Of a DNA stretch of 11,197 nt, positions 1 through 7,931 are shown piece by piece. The position numbers were made by a program, and so were the translations under genes. The notes under the pieces were generated by a model. That model was not told the origin of the DNA. It was given only the letters and a program-made list of their open reading frames with translations, and did no database searches. The stretch comes from Pseudomonadota bacterium (GTDB lineage: Bacteria; Pseudomonadota; Alphaproteobacteria; Rhodospirillales; 2-02-FULL-58-16), in contig JADFHR010000095.1 of the NCBI GenBank assembly GCA_022567015.1, positions 1 through 11,197 of the forward strand. Reading direction: 5' to 3'. Position 1 is the stretch's first letter. Each line of letters opens with the position of its first letter.

Positions 1-2
1 TC

Positions 3-1811
3 GCGGATGTCCTGACGCCGGGCCGGCACCTGGAGGACATTGTCCGGGCCGCCGCTGAAAGGGGACAAATTATCCAAGCCATCGATAATGTCGATGGGTG
101 GATACGCGAGCGGCTTATCCAATATCGCTCGGCGCGCGGCACCCAGGAGCAACACTTGAGCGATGGCCGATGGCTGGTGGCCAGCGAGCACAGGACGCGG
201 GAAGGGGGCATTGTTGGTGTCCGCACCGACTTCACCGAAAGCAAGCGGGCCGGGGAGGCGCTGCGCGCCAGCGAAGAGCGTTTCCGGCTCCTCCTGGATT
301 CCACGGGCGAAGCGATCTACGGTCTGGATACGGATGGCAACTGCACGTTCGCCAACCCGGCCTGTGCCCGTTATTTGGGCTACGGCGACCCGGCCGACCT
401 CCTGGGCAGGAACATGCACGACCTCATCCACCACACCCGGCCCGACGGCACGCCCTATCCCCGGGAGGCGTGCCGCATTTACCAAGCGTTCGTCGAGGGC
501 GAAAGCACCCACGTGGAGGACGAGGTTCTGTGGCGTTCCGACGGAACCAGCTTCCCCGTGGAGTACCGGTCGTTTCCGGTGCGGCGCGCCGGTGAAATGG
601 TCGGCGCGGTCGTCACCTTCGTCGACATCACCGAGCGCAAGGAAACCCAGGCGCAACTCATCCAGGCGTCCAAGCTGGCCACCCTCGGCGAGATGGCTTC
701 CGGAATCGCCCACGAGATCAACCAGCCGCTCAGCGTCATCGGCATGGCGGCGGAGTTTTCCCTGCTGAGCATGGAGGATGGTGAATTCGACCATGACCTC
801 GTGCGCAAAAAGCTGGAGACCATCTCCGGGCAAAAAGAACGCATGGCGGAAATCATCGATCACATGCGCCTGTTCAGCCGTCAGGACGAAGCGGACCTGG
901 AACCCTTCGACCCGCTCGTATCCGTGTCCCGCGCCTTGGGCTTGATTGCCAAGCCGTTGAAGGCCGCGGGCATAGAACTGGAAGAGAACCTTCCGGCCAG
1001 CTGCAGAACGGTTTTGGGTCGTCTTTCACGGTTGGAACAGGTGGTGCTCAATCTGCTCACCAACGCCCGGGACGCGGTGCTCGGCAAATCCGCCGGTTCC
1101 GCGGGCGGCGCCTACGTCCCGAAGGTGTGCGTTTCCATGGTCGACGACAAGAGGCGCAAGACGGTCGTCATTTCCGTCTCCGACAACGGCGGCGGCATTC
1201 CAGAGGAAGCGCTCAAGCGCATTTTCGATCCGTTTTTCACCACCAAAACAGAAGGCGAGGGGACCGGTTTGGGCCTCTCCATCAGTTACAGCATTGTCGA
1301 TGGCATGGGCGGACGCATCGAGGCCAAAAACACCGGCGGCGGGGCCATGTTCCGGATCACCTTGCCGGTATCGGCCGATCAGCCTGCCGCGGTGGACAGC
1401 CCGCCAAAGCGAAGGAGAGCAAAGCCCCGGCCCGGGAAGCCCGCTTCCACGCTGCCGCGGATCATTTTCGTCGATGATGAAAAGGACATCGTCGAGGAAG
1501 TGGCCGAATACCTCATGTACGAGGGCTACGACGTCGCCACCGCGGGAAACGGCTGGGAGGCGCTGAAACTCCACCAGTCCCGCCCCGCCGACATGGTCAT
1601 CACCGATTGGCTCATGCCCGGGATGGGCGGCGACGAGTTGATCCGGCGGCTGCGCCAAACCTACCCCGATCTTCCCATTATGGTGATCACCGGTCACACC
1701 ACGTTTGGCGAGGACCAGGATATCGTCGCCCACGGCGCGTCGGTGGTTTTGAAGAAACCCATCGACCTGCACGAGCTAACCGAACGCATGCGGCAGATGG
1801 TGGGGCCATAA
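3..1811 (+). CDS. Hybrid sensor histidine kinase with PAS domains and C-terminal receiver (5' end outside window)
   Basis: The frame is open to the left edge, so the true start is upstream; the TTG at 156 is an internal codon. About 602 residues are visible. Residues 1-80 look like the end of a PAS_7-type domain (DGRWLVASE...GVRTDFTESKR). A second PAS/PAC domain follows (about 86-213, from EERFRLLLDSTGEAIYGLD to FVDITERK). Then come a HisKA dimerisation domain with the phospho-acceptor His237 in GIAHEINQPL, and a HATPase_c domain with N box (LNLLTNARDAV), G1 (DNGGGIP), F box (FDPFFTTK) and G2 (GTGLGLS). A basic, proline-rich linker leads to a receiver domain (about 485-602) with acidic DDE, phospho-acceptor Asp535 (VITDWLMP) and the conserved Lys of KKPI. 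No membrane segment is seen in the visible part. The expected role is signal-driven autophosphorylation with transfer to its own receiver; the signal is unknown. It converges on gltA and has no visible partner regulator. Confidence 0.93.
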   Translation, partial: ADVLTPGRHLEDIVRAAAERGQIIQAIDNVDGWIRERLIQYRSARGTQEQHLSDGRWLVASEHRTREGGIVGVRTDFTESKRAGEALRASEERFRLLLDSTGEAIYGLDTDGNCTFANPACARYLGYGDPADLLGRNMHDLIHHTRPDGTPYPREACRIYQAFVEGESTHVEDEVLWRSDGTSFPVEYRSFPVRRAGEMVGAVVTFVDITERKETQAQLIQASKLATLGEMASGIAHEINQPLSVIGMAAEFSLLSMEDGEFDHDLVRKKLETISGQKERMAEIIDHMRLFSRQDEADLEPFDPLVSVSRALGLIAKPLKAAGIELEENLPASCRTVLGRLSRLEQVVLNLLTNARDAVLGKSAGSAGGAYVPKVCVSMVDDKRRKTVVISVSDNGGGIPEEALKRIFDPFFTTKTEGEGTGLGLSISYSIVDGMGGRIEAKNTGGGAMFRITLPVSADQPAAVDSPPKRRRAKPRPGKPASTLPRIIFVDDEKDIVEEVAEYLMYEGYDVATAGNGWEALKLHQSRPADMVITDWLMPGMGGDELIRRLRQTYPDLPIMVITGHTTFGEDQDIVAHGASVVLKKPIDLHELTERMRQMVGP

Positions 1812-1835
1812 CGCCGCCGCACGGAAACGGCGGCG
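1812..1835. terminator. Inverted repeat between convergent kinase and gltA genes, possible terminator
   Basis: CGCCGCCG at 1812-1819 is exactly complementary to CGGCGGCG at 1828-1835, with an 8-base loop, directly after the kinase TAA stop and 37 bases from the gltA stop. The position between converging genes suits transcription termination. No T-run follows on either strand, so it is not a canonical intrinsic terminator, and GC-rich DNA gives such repeats by chance. Confidence 0.35.
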
Positions 1836-1872
1836 CAAAGGGTGCGGCGGCCCGCGTTTCCCCCAGTGGCCG

Positions 1873-3204
1873 TTATCCGCGCTGGTCAATCGGTGTGTAG
1901 CGCCGCTGGGTCTCGCCGGTATAGAGCTGGCGCGGGCGGCCGATCTTCTGCAACGGATCCTCGACCATCTCGTTCCATTGGGCCACCCAGCCGACGGTGC
2001 GCGCCACGGCGAACAGCACCGTGAACATGGAGGTGGGAATGCCCATGGCCCGGAAGATGATGCCCGAGTAAAAGTCGACGTTGGGATAGAGCTTCTTTTC
2101 GACGAAGTACTCGTCCTCGAGCGCGATGCGCTCCAATTCCATGGCCAGTTCCAGGAGCGGCTCGTCCTTCATGCCAAGCTCGTCCAGGACCTCGTGGCAG
2201 GTTTTCTGCATGACCTTGGCGCGCGGATCGTAATTCTTATAGACCCGGTGGCCGAAGCCCATGAGGCGGAAGGGATCGTCCTTGTCCTTGGCCCGCTTGA
2301 TGTATTCGGGAATGTGGTCCTTGGAGCCGATCTCCTCGAGCATGTTCAGGACCGCCTCGTTGGCGCCGCCGTGGGCGGGACCCCACAGCGAGGCGATGCC
2401 GGCGGCGATGCAGGCAAACGGATTGGCGCCGCTGGAGCCGGCCAGCCGCACCGTGGAGGTGGAGGCGTTCTGCTCGTGATCGGCGTGCAGGATTAAGATG
2501 CGGCGCAGGGCCCGGGCCAGCACCGGGTTGACGTCGTACTCCTCGCACGGCGTCGCGTACATCATGTGGAGAAGGTTTTCCGAATATTTGAGGTCGTTGC
2601 GGGGGTATATGAACGGTTGGCCCAGGGAATACTTGTAGGTCATCGCCGCGATGGTCGGCATCTTCGCGATCAGCCGGTGCGACGCGACCATGCGGTGGTG
2701 CGGGTCGGTGATGTCGGTGCTGTCGTGGTAAAACGCCGACAGGGCCCCGACCACGCCGCACATCACCGCCATGGGGTGGGAATCGCGCCGGAAACCGCGG
2801 AAGAAGTAGTTGATCTGCTCGTTGACCATGGTGTGGTAGGTGATGTCGCGTCTGAACTTCTCCTTCTCCTCGACGCTCGGCAGATCCCCGTACAGCAGGA
2901 GGTAGCAGACCTCCATGTAGTCCGACTGTTCGGCCAGCTCCTCGATGGGGTAGCCGCGATACAGCAGGATGCCCGCATCGCCGTCGATATAGGTGATCCT
3001 GGATGCGCAGCTTCCCGTCGACGTGAACCCGGGATCGTAGGTGAAGCAGCCGGTTTCCGCGTACAACTTGCGCACGTCGATGACGTCTGGACCAATGGTG
3101 CCCTTGATCACCGGCAGTTCGAAGGTGCGCCCCGTGCTGTTTTCGGTAAGCGTGAACGTTTCCGCGGCGGGCGTGGCGAGCTCGGCGGATTTCGTAGTGC
3201 TCAT
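1873..3204 (-). CDS. gltA: Citrate synthase (type II, hexameric family)
   Basis: The enzyme condenses oxaloacetate with acetyl-CoA to citrate, the entry step of the TCA cycle, in the cytoplasm. The 443-residue product matches the bacterial type II family over its whole length. The conserved HADHEQNAS segment is followed by GPAHGGANE (catalytic His278), GFGHRVYKNYDPRA (catalytic His319) and NVDFYSG (catalytic Asp377); these correspond to His264, His305 and Asp362 of the E. coli enzyme, with identical spacing between the two histidines. The C-terminus has the family's RPRQLYTG. The start is ATG at 3204, with AGGGGAG six bases upstream. It lies 99 bases downstream of gltX on the same strand, a pairing I recall as common in alphaproteobacteria. 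Whether it has its own promoter is not clear: a TTGACA at 3247-3242 has no good -10 partner. Confidence 0.98.
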   Translation of the reverse strand: MSTTKSAELATPAAETFTLTENSTGRTFELPVIKGTIGPDVIDVRKLYAETGCFTYDPGFTSTGSCASRITYIDGDAGILLYRGYPIEELAEQSDYMEVCYLLLYGDLPSVEEKEKFRRDITYHTMVNEQINYFFRGFRRDSHPMAVMCGVVGALSAFYHDSTDITDPHHRMVASHRLIAKMPTIAAMTYKYSLGQPFIYPRNDLKYSENLLHMMYATPCEEYDVNPVLARALRRILILHADHEQNASTSTVRLAGSSGANPFACIAAGIASLWGPAHGGANEAVLNMLEEIGSKDHIPEYIKRAKDKDDPFRLMGFGHRVYKNYDPRAKVMQKTCHEVLDELGMKDEPLLELAMELERIALEDEYFVEKKLYPNVDFYSGIIFRAMGIPTSMFTVLFAVARTVGWVAQWNEMVEDPLQKIGRPRQLYTGETQRRYTPIDQRG

Positions 3205-3261
3205 AAGCGTCTCCCCTCGGGACGTGGGCGGTTGGAGCGGATGTCAAATCCTTGGCTTGGC

Positions 3262-3288
3262 GGCCACCGGACCGGGGGCACGGCGGCC
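3262..3288 (-). terminator. Possible hairpin in the gltX-gltA gap
   Basis: On the transcribed strand GGCCGCCG (3288-3281) can pair with CGGTGGCC (3269-3262), eight pairs including one G-U, around an 11-base loop, 15 bases after the gltX stop. No U-run follows. It could attenuate or stabilise the gltX transcript, or be a chance GC-rich repeat. Confidence 0.25.
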
Positions 3289-3303
3289 CGCTTGTTTAAC
3301 GAG

Positions 3304-4710
3304 TTAAGCCCTGTCCACGACGTCATCAAGGCGGCCCAGGGTCTCTTCCTTGCCCAGGACCACCATGACGTCGAAGATTCCGGGCGACACCGTGGCGCCG
3401 CTCAGCGCGGCGCGCAACGGCTGGGCGATCTTTCCCAGTGCGATCTGTTCCTCTTGCGCCAGGCCGCGGGTGGTGGCCTCGACGGCTTCGGCGTTCCAGC
3501 GCCCGATTGCGGCCAGGCTCCGGCGCAGCCGGCCCAGGCGCCGGCGCGCTTCCCCGTCCAGCACCCGGGCCGCCTTTTCGGTTAGAGGCTGAGGTCGCTT
3601 TCTGGCATAAAACATTGCATTTTCAGTCAGTTCCGTGACTGTTTTCGCGCGTTCTTTCAAGCCGGGCATGCCTTTTTCTATCCGACTCGGTGCATCCTCC
3701 GCAAGCTTTCCGTCAAGGGTCTCGGCAAGCCTGGGGAGGATCAGCCTGGTCAGTCTTTCGTCGTCGGCCAGGCGCAGGTAATGGCCGTTGAGGTTGCTCA
3801 GCTTGGCGAGATCGAAACGCGCCGGCGCGCGGCCGACGCCGTCCAGGTCGAACCACCGGATCGCCTGCTCGATGCCGATGATTTCGTCATCCCCGTGGCT
3901 CCAGCCCAGGCGCAGGAGATAGTTGCACAACGCCTCGGGAAGATAGCCCATTTCCCGGTACGCTTCCACCGCCAGGGCCCCGTGCCGTTTCGACAGCTTG
4001 GCCCCGTCGGACCCGTGAATTAAGGGGATGTGGGCGAACGCCGGCGGCTCCCAGCCCAGCGCGTGGTAAAGCTGGGTCTGGCGGAAGGCGTTGGTCAGAT
4101 GATCGTCGCCGCGAATCACGTGGGTAATTCCCATGTCGTGGTCGTCCACCACCACCGCCAGCATGTAGGTGGCGGTGCCGTCGGCGCGCAGCAGCACCAT
4201 GTCGTCCAGTTGGTCGCTGGCCACCCTGACCTCGCCCTGGACATGGTCCCGGATCACGGTTTCCCCTTCCCGGGGCGCCGTGAAGCGGATGACCGGATCG
4301 ACGCCCGGCGGCGCTTCCGCCGGGTCGCGGTCGCGCCATCGTCCGTCGTACAGCATGGACCGGCCGGATTTTTTCGCGTGCTCGCGCATTTCGGCCAGCT
4401 CTTCAGGCGTGCAGTAACAACGGTAGGCCTTGCCGTCGGCGAGGAGGCGTTCGGCCGCCTCGGTGTGATGGGCGGCACGCGAGAACTGGGACACCACGTC
4501 GCCGTCCCAGTCCAGGCCCAGCCACCGCAGGCCGGCGATGATGGCGTCCATGGCTTCGTCCGTGGACCGCGCCCGGTCGGTGTCCTCGATGCGCAGGCGA
4601 AAGCGGCCGCCGTGATGCTTGGCGTAGAGCCAGTTGAACAACGCCGTGCGGGCTCCGCCGATGTGAAGGAAGCCCGTGGGCGAAGGGGCAAAGCGGGTGA
4701 CCACCGTCAT
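3304..4710 (-). CDS. gltX: Glutamyl-tRNA synthetase
   Basis: A class I aminoacyl-tRNA synthetase that charges tRNA with glutamate using ATP. From the ATG at 4710 the product is 468 residues, a normal length. The N-terminus TRFAPSPTGFLHIGGARTALF contains the HIGH-type motif (H16-I-G-G19); RIEDTDRARS and the KMSKS-type signature KLSKR (238-242) in GSDGAKLSKRHGA complete the Rossmann catalytic core, followed by a helical anticodon-binding region. C98-Y-C100 may be part of a zinc site. Start choice: in-frame ATGs also exist at 4734 and 4764, but family members begin just before TRFAPSPTG, and none of the three has a convincing Shine-Dalgarno sequence. Many alphaproteobacteria carry two GluRS genes, one or both of which can make Glu-tRNA(Gln) for GatCAB; this copy alone does not tell which type it is. 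gltA lies 99 bases downstream. Confidence 0.97.
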   Translation of the reverse strand: MTVVTRFAPSPTGFLHIGGARTALFNWLYAKHHGGRFRLRIEDTDRARSTDEAMDAIIAGLRWLGLDWDGDVVSQFSRAAHHTEAAERLLADGKAYRCYCTPEELAEMREHAKKSGRSMLYDGRWRDRDPAEAPPGVDPVIRFTAPREGETVIRDHVQGEVRVASDQLDDMVLLRADGTATYMLAVVVDDHDMGITHVIRGDDHLTNAFRQTQLYHALGWEPPAFAHIPLIHGSDGAKLSKRHGALAVEAYREMGYLPEALCNYLLRLGWSHGDDEIIGIEQAIRWFDLDGVGRAPARFDLAKLSNLNGHYLRLADDERLTRLILPRLAETLDGKLAEDAPSRIEKGMPGLKERAKTVTELTENAMFYARKRPQPLTEKAARVLDGEARRRLGRLRRSLAAIGRWNAEAVEATTRGLAQEEQIALGKIAQPLRAALSGATVSPGIFDVMVVLGKEETLGRLDDVVDRA

Positions 4711-4755
4711 GGTGCGATCTGTGGTAGTGTGCATTGGCGGAATGGCGGCTGAGAT

Positions 4756-4784
4756 GTAGCACATTCCGAGGGTACTGACAGCAA
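4756..4784 (-). promoter_or_regulatory. Candidate gltX promoter
   Basis: On the minus strand TTGCTG (4784-4779) is followed after 17 bases by TGCTAC (4761-4756), a modest sigma-70 match. Transcription from it would begin near 4750, which would exclude the most upstream in-frame ATG (4764) and fits a start at 4734 or 4710. The match is weak and this is an inference. Confidence 0.25.
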
Positions 4785-4797
4785 GAGCATGCCGCCT

Positions 4798-4824
4798 TGA
4801 TCCGGATCATGCGGCCGTGATCCG
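4798..4824. promoter_or_regulatory. Perfect palindrome plus extra half-site between divergent gltX and SDR gene
   Basis: TGATCCGGATCA at 4798-4809 is a perfect 12-bp palindrome, and its half TGATCCG recurs at 4818-4824, about two helical turns from the first copy (20 bases, start to start). Clustered half-sites in a divergent intergenic region can be an operator. No regulator is identified, and no family consensus is recognised. Confidence 0.3.
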
Positions 4825-4912
4825 CGCGAAGCCGGGGTTGGGGAACGGCGGCCAACGGCCCGGCGGTTCCTTTCGGTGCCCAGGGCAAGTCATAGGGGGG
4901 GGACTGAAAGAG

Positions 4913-5656
4913 ATGGCAAAAACCGTACTCGTAACCGGCGCCAGCCGGGGCATCGGCGCCTCGGTCGCAACGCTGGCGGGCCGGGCGGGGTACACCGTCT
5001 GTGTCAATTACCGCGAACGCGCCGACAAGGCCGCAGAGGTGGTGGCGCGAATCGAGGCCGCGGGCGGCCGCGCCGCGGCTTTCCAGGCCGACGTCTCGGT
5101 GGAGAAGGACGTGGTGCGGATGTTCGAAGAGGTCGACGCCAGGTTCGGCCCGGTGAGCGCCCTGGTCAACAACGCCGGCGTGATGATCGCCGACAAGGTC
5201 GTCGACATGGACGCGGACATGCTCAACCGGTTGTGGGCGATCAACGTCACCAGTTGTTTCCTGTGCGCGCGGGAGGCCATACGCCGGATGTCGAAAAGCC
5301 ACAACGGGTCCGGCGGCGCGATCGTCAATATATCGTCCATCGCCGGCAAAAAGGGCGGCCGCGGCGAGCGCGTCCATTACGCGGCCAGCAAGGGCGCCGT
5401 CAACACGATGACCATTGGCCTCGCCGCCGAGGTGGCCGGGGAGGGCATTCGCGTCAATGCCGTGCTGCCGGGCCTCGTCGACACCGACTTACACGAGCCC
5501 TTCGGCGGCAAGGAGCGCATCGACAGGATCGGACCGACGATCCCCCTCGGCCGTGCCGGCCTGCCCGACGACGTGGGCGCGGCGGTCGTCTGGCTGTTGT
5601 CCGACGAAGCGTCCTTCATCACCGGCGCGCTTCTGGAAATAGGCGGCGGGTCTTAA
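4913..5656 (+). CDS. Short-chain dehydrogenase/reductase, YgfF-like
   Basis: A classical SDR oxidoreductase of 247 residues. Cofactor-binding TGASRGIG is at 8-15, NNAG at 86-89, and the catalytic tetrad is Asn111, Ser142 (NISS), Tyr156 and Lys160 (YAASK). Arginines at 12 and 34 (GASRGIG; VNYRE) favour NADP(H). Overall pattern, including REAIRRM...GSGGAIVN, the 14-residue Ser-to-Tyr spacing and GEGIRVNAVLPG, resembles E. coli YgfF, whose substrate I do not know, more than FabG. Start: ATG at 4913 begins MAKTVLVTGA as expected; an in-frame ATG at 4817 would add 32 unlike residues. The ribosome-binding site is poor (a G-run at 4895-4902 and GAAAGAG just before ATG). It lies 46 bases before comEC on the same strand and divergent from gltX. 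Substrate unknown; a sugar, acyl or carbonyl reductase role cannot be distinguished from sequence. Confidence 0.92.
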   Translation: MAKTVLVTGASRGIGASVATLAGRAGYTVCVNYRERADKAAEVVARIEAAGGRAAAFQADVSVEKDVVRMFEEVDARFGPVSALVNNAGVMIADKVVDMDADMLNRLWAINVTSCFLCAREAIRRMSKSHNGSGGAIVNISSIAGKKGGRGERVHYAASKGAVNTMTIGLAAEVAGEGIRVNAVLPGLVDTDLHEPFGGKERIDRIGPTIPLGRAGLPDDVGAAVVWLLSDEASFITGALLEIGGGS

Positions 5657-5702
5657 GAATCGGGGCGCCCGGAACACCCTCCCGGACAGGTTTCGCGCCG
5701 CC

Positions 5703-7862
5703 ATGACACCATCGCCGTCCCGAATACCGCCGAGGTCGCGCGTGTCCGTGAAGGCCGCCCTTGCGGCCGCGATGGGACGCCTGGAAGCGGCGCTGGCCGG
5801 GGAACGGGAGCGTTGGGCGCTGTGGCTGCCGGTCTGCCTGGGCCTTGGCGTCGCCCTGTACTTCGCCCTGGCGGTGGAGCCGCCGTTGTGGCTGGGCGCG
5901 GCGGGCGTGGCCGCGGCCGCGGTCCTCGGTGTGGCCGGGCGGCGGCGGCCGGTGCTTTTGGTCGCGGCCCTCGGGCTGGGCGTGGTCGGCGTCGGCTTCG
6001 CCGTCGTCCAGTGGCGGGCGGTCGCGGTGGCGGCGCCGATGCTGGAAAAACGCCTCGGCCCGACCAGCGTCAGCGGGCGCGTCGTCCGCGTCGAGACCTT
6101 TCCCGGGAGCGTCCGGGTCACCCTGGAGCGCCCGCGCATCGGCGGACTGGACCCGGACCGCACGCCGCGAAAGGTACGCCTGCGCCTGCGCGGGCGGCAG
6201 CCCGCGCTCAACCCGGGTGACTGGATCCGCCTGCGTGGCGTGATCGCGCCGCCGCCGGCGCCCGCCGCGCCCGGCGCCTTCGATTTTCAGCGCCAGTCCT
6301 TTTTCCGCGGTCTCGGCGGCGTCGGGTTCGCCTACGGCGCCGCCACCGTGCTGGCGCGCGGCGGCGACGAGGGGCTGGACGCCCTGTGGCTGGGCCTGGC
6401 CCGGGTGCGCCAACACATCACCCAGCGCGTTCTCTCCGGCCTGGAAGGGCCGGCGGGGGCGGTCGCGGCGGCATTGATGACCGGTGAGCGGAGCGCCATC
6501 CCGCCCGCCGTCATGGCCGCCGTGCGCGATTCGGGATTGGCCCACCTGCTGGCCATTTCCGGCCTGCACATCGGGCTGGTGGCGGGAATCCTGTTCTTCG
6601 GCCTGCGCGGGGCGCTGGCCCTGGTGCCGCCGCTCGCGCTGCGCTATCCGATCAAGAAATGGGCCGCCGCGGCCGCCATCCCGGGGGCGTTCGCCTATGC
6701 CCTGGTGGCGGGGGCGACGGTGCCCAGCCAGCGGGCCTTCCTGATGATCGGCCTGGTGCTGTTGGCCGTACTCCTGGATCGCCGGGGACTTTCCATGCGC
6801 ACGGTGGCGTGGGCCGCCGTCATCATCCTGCTCCTGCACCCGGAAAGCCTGCTCGGGGCCAGCTTCCAGTTGTCGTTCGCCGCCGTCACCGCGCTCATCG
6901 CCGGCTACGAGGTGGTGCGCGGGCGCCGCCGCCTCGGCGGGAACGGGCCGCCCGTAATCTGGCGGCGCATCCTGTTCTATGTGGGCGGGGTGGCGTTGAC
7001 CACGCTCATCGCCGGCGCGGTGACGGCGCCGTTCGCGGTCTATCACTTCAACCGGCTGGCGGCCTATGGCCTGGCCGCCAACCTTATCGCGGTGCCGGTG
7101 ACGGCGTTGTGGATCATGCCGTGGGCGGTGGCGGCCTTCCTGCTCCTGCCCCTGGGGCTGGAGAGCGTGGCGCTTATGCCCCTGGGCTGGGGCGTGGAGA
7201 TCATGATCCGCACCGCCGAAACCGTCGCCGCGTGGCCGGGCGCGGTGACCATCGTTCCCGCCATGCCCATGTGGGGCCTGGCGTGCGTCGTCTTCGGCGG
7301 GCTGTGGCTATGCCTGTGGCGGCGCCCCTGGCGGCTGTGGGGTGCGGTGGGCGTGGCGGTGGGCCTGGCAAGCGTGCTTCTCGTCCGCCCGCCGGACGTG
7401 CTTGTCGACGGCGCCGGCAAACTGCTGGCGGTGCGCGCCGCGGCGGGAGAGCTTTGGCTGTCTTCGCTGAGGACGGCCCGGTTCAGCCGCGAGACCTGGC
7501 TGCGCCGGGTCGGACAGGAGACGGCGGCGGCGTGGCCGCGGGAAGGGTCCGACGCCGGTCTCGCCCTCTCCTGCGACGGGCTCGGGTGCATTTACCGGGC
7601 CAAGGGCCAGGTCGTGGCCCTGGTGCGGCGGCCCGATGCATTGCTCGAGGACTGCGCGATGGCCGACGTCATCGTCGCCGTGGTGCCGGTGCGGCGGCGC
7701 TGCCCGTCGCCCCACACCGTCATCGACCGCTTCGACCTGTGGCGCAAAGGCGGCCATGCCCTGTGGCTGGAAGAGGGCGGCGCCAGGGTGGAAACGGTGA
7801 ACGGGAACCGGGGCAATCGTCCCTGGGTGGTGCGGCCCAAACCGTGGAAAAGCACGCCTTGA
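5703..7862 (+). CDS. comEC: ComEC/Rec2 family DNA-uptake channel protein
   Basis: A polytopic inner-membrane protein of 719 residues. ComEC carries single-stranded DNA across the inner membrane during natural transformation. A hydrophobic N-terminal region with a soluble DUF4131-like segment (SGRVVRVETFPGSVRVTLERP, NPGDWIRLRG) precedes the competence domain. That domain is marked by HLLAISGLHIGLVAGI (281-296) and many hydrophobic segments up to about residue 560. The C-terminal part (about 565-719) is soluble and carries CDGLGC (624-629), and it lacks the HxHxDH metal-binding motif of the metallo-beta-lactamase domain found in longer ComEC proteins. Shorter forms like this occur in alphaproteobacteria, so it need not be degraded. 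ATG 5703 has no good ribosome-binding site; ATG 5772 (MGRLEAALAGERERW) is an alternative. Whether the organism is transformable is not shown here. Confidence 0.93.
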   Translation: MTPSPSRIPPRSRVSVKAALAAAMGRLEAALAGERERWALWLPVCLGLGVALYFALAVEPPLWLGAAGVAAAAVLGVAGRRRPVLLVAALGLGVVGVGFAVVQWRAVAVAAPMLEKRLGPTSVSGRVVRVETFPGSVRVTLERPRIGGLDPDRTPRKVRLRLRGRQPALNPGDWIRLRGVIAPPPAPAAPGAFDFQRQSFFRGLGGVGFAYGAATVLARGGDEGLDALWLGLARVRQHITQRVLSGLEGPAGAVAAALMTGERSAIPPAVMAAVRDSGLAHLLAISGLHIGLVAGILFFGLRGALALVPPLALRYPIKKWAAAAAIPGAFAYALVAGATVPSQRAFLMIGLVLLAVLLDRRGLSMRTVAWAAVIILLLHPESLLGASFQLSFAAVTALIAGYEVVRGRRRLGGNGPPVIWRRILFYVGGVALTTLIAGAVTAPFAVYHFNRLAAYGLAANLIAVPVTALWIMPWAVAAFLLLPLGLESVALMPLGWGVEIMIRTAETVAAWPGAVTIVPAMPMWGLACVVFGGLWLCLWRRPWRLWGAVGVAVGLASVLLVRPPDVLVDGAGKLLAVRAAAGELWLSSLRTARFSRETWLRRVGQETAAAWPREGSDAGLALSCDGLGCIYRAKGQVVALVRRPDALLEDCAMADVIVAVVPVRRRCPSPHTVIDRFDLWRKGGHALWLEEGGARVETVNGNRGNRPWVVRPKPWKSTP

Positions 7863-7931
7863 CTCCCGGTGCCTGCGCCGTGGCGGGCGACGGTGCCGGC
7901 CGGTGGGGCCCGGTCGTCTTGAATTTCCCGA

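Noticed and set aside
156..1811. TTG at 156 as the start of the histidine kinase
   Set aside because: The same frame is open without a stop to the left edge, and the preceding codons continue a PAS-like sequence, so the TTG is internal.
3220..3247. TTGACA at 3247-3242 as a gltA promoter
   Set aside because: The -35 match is perfect, but the bases 16-18 positions downstream (around CGTCCC) do not resemble a -10 element.
2566..3585. Long plus-strand reading frame opposite gltA and gltX
   Set aside because: It is antisense to two strongly recognised genes; long frames on the opposite strand are expected in GC-rich coding DNA, and the product resembles nothing.
4817..4912. SDR start at ATG 4817
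   Set aside because: The 32 added residues have no SDR character; the cofactor-binding strand starts right after ATG 4913.
5619..7046. 475-codon minus-strand reading frame opposite comEC
   Set aside because: Its product is extremely rich in Arg, Gln, Gly, His and Pro, the typical shadow of a GC-rich hydrophobic gene, and comEC is clearly the coding strand.
7863..7931. Terminator between convergent comEC and lexA
   Set aside because: Only short, imperfect GC-rich complementarities and no T-run were found in these 69 bases.
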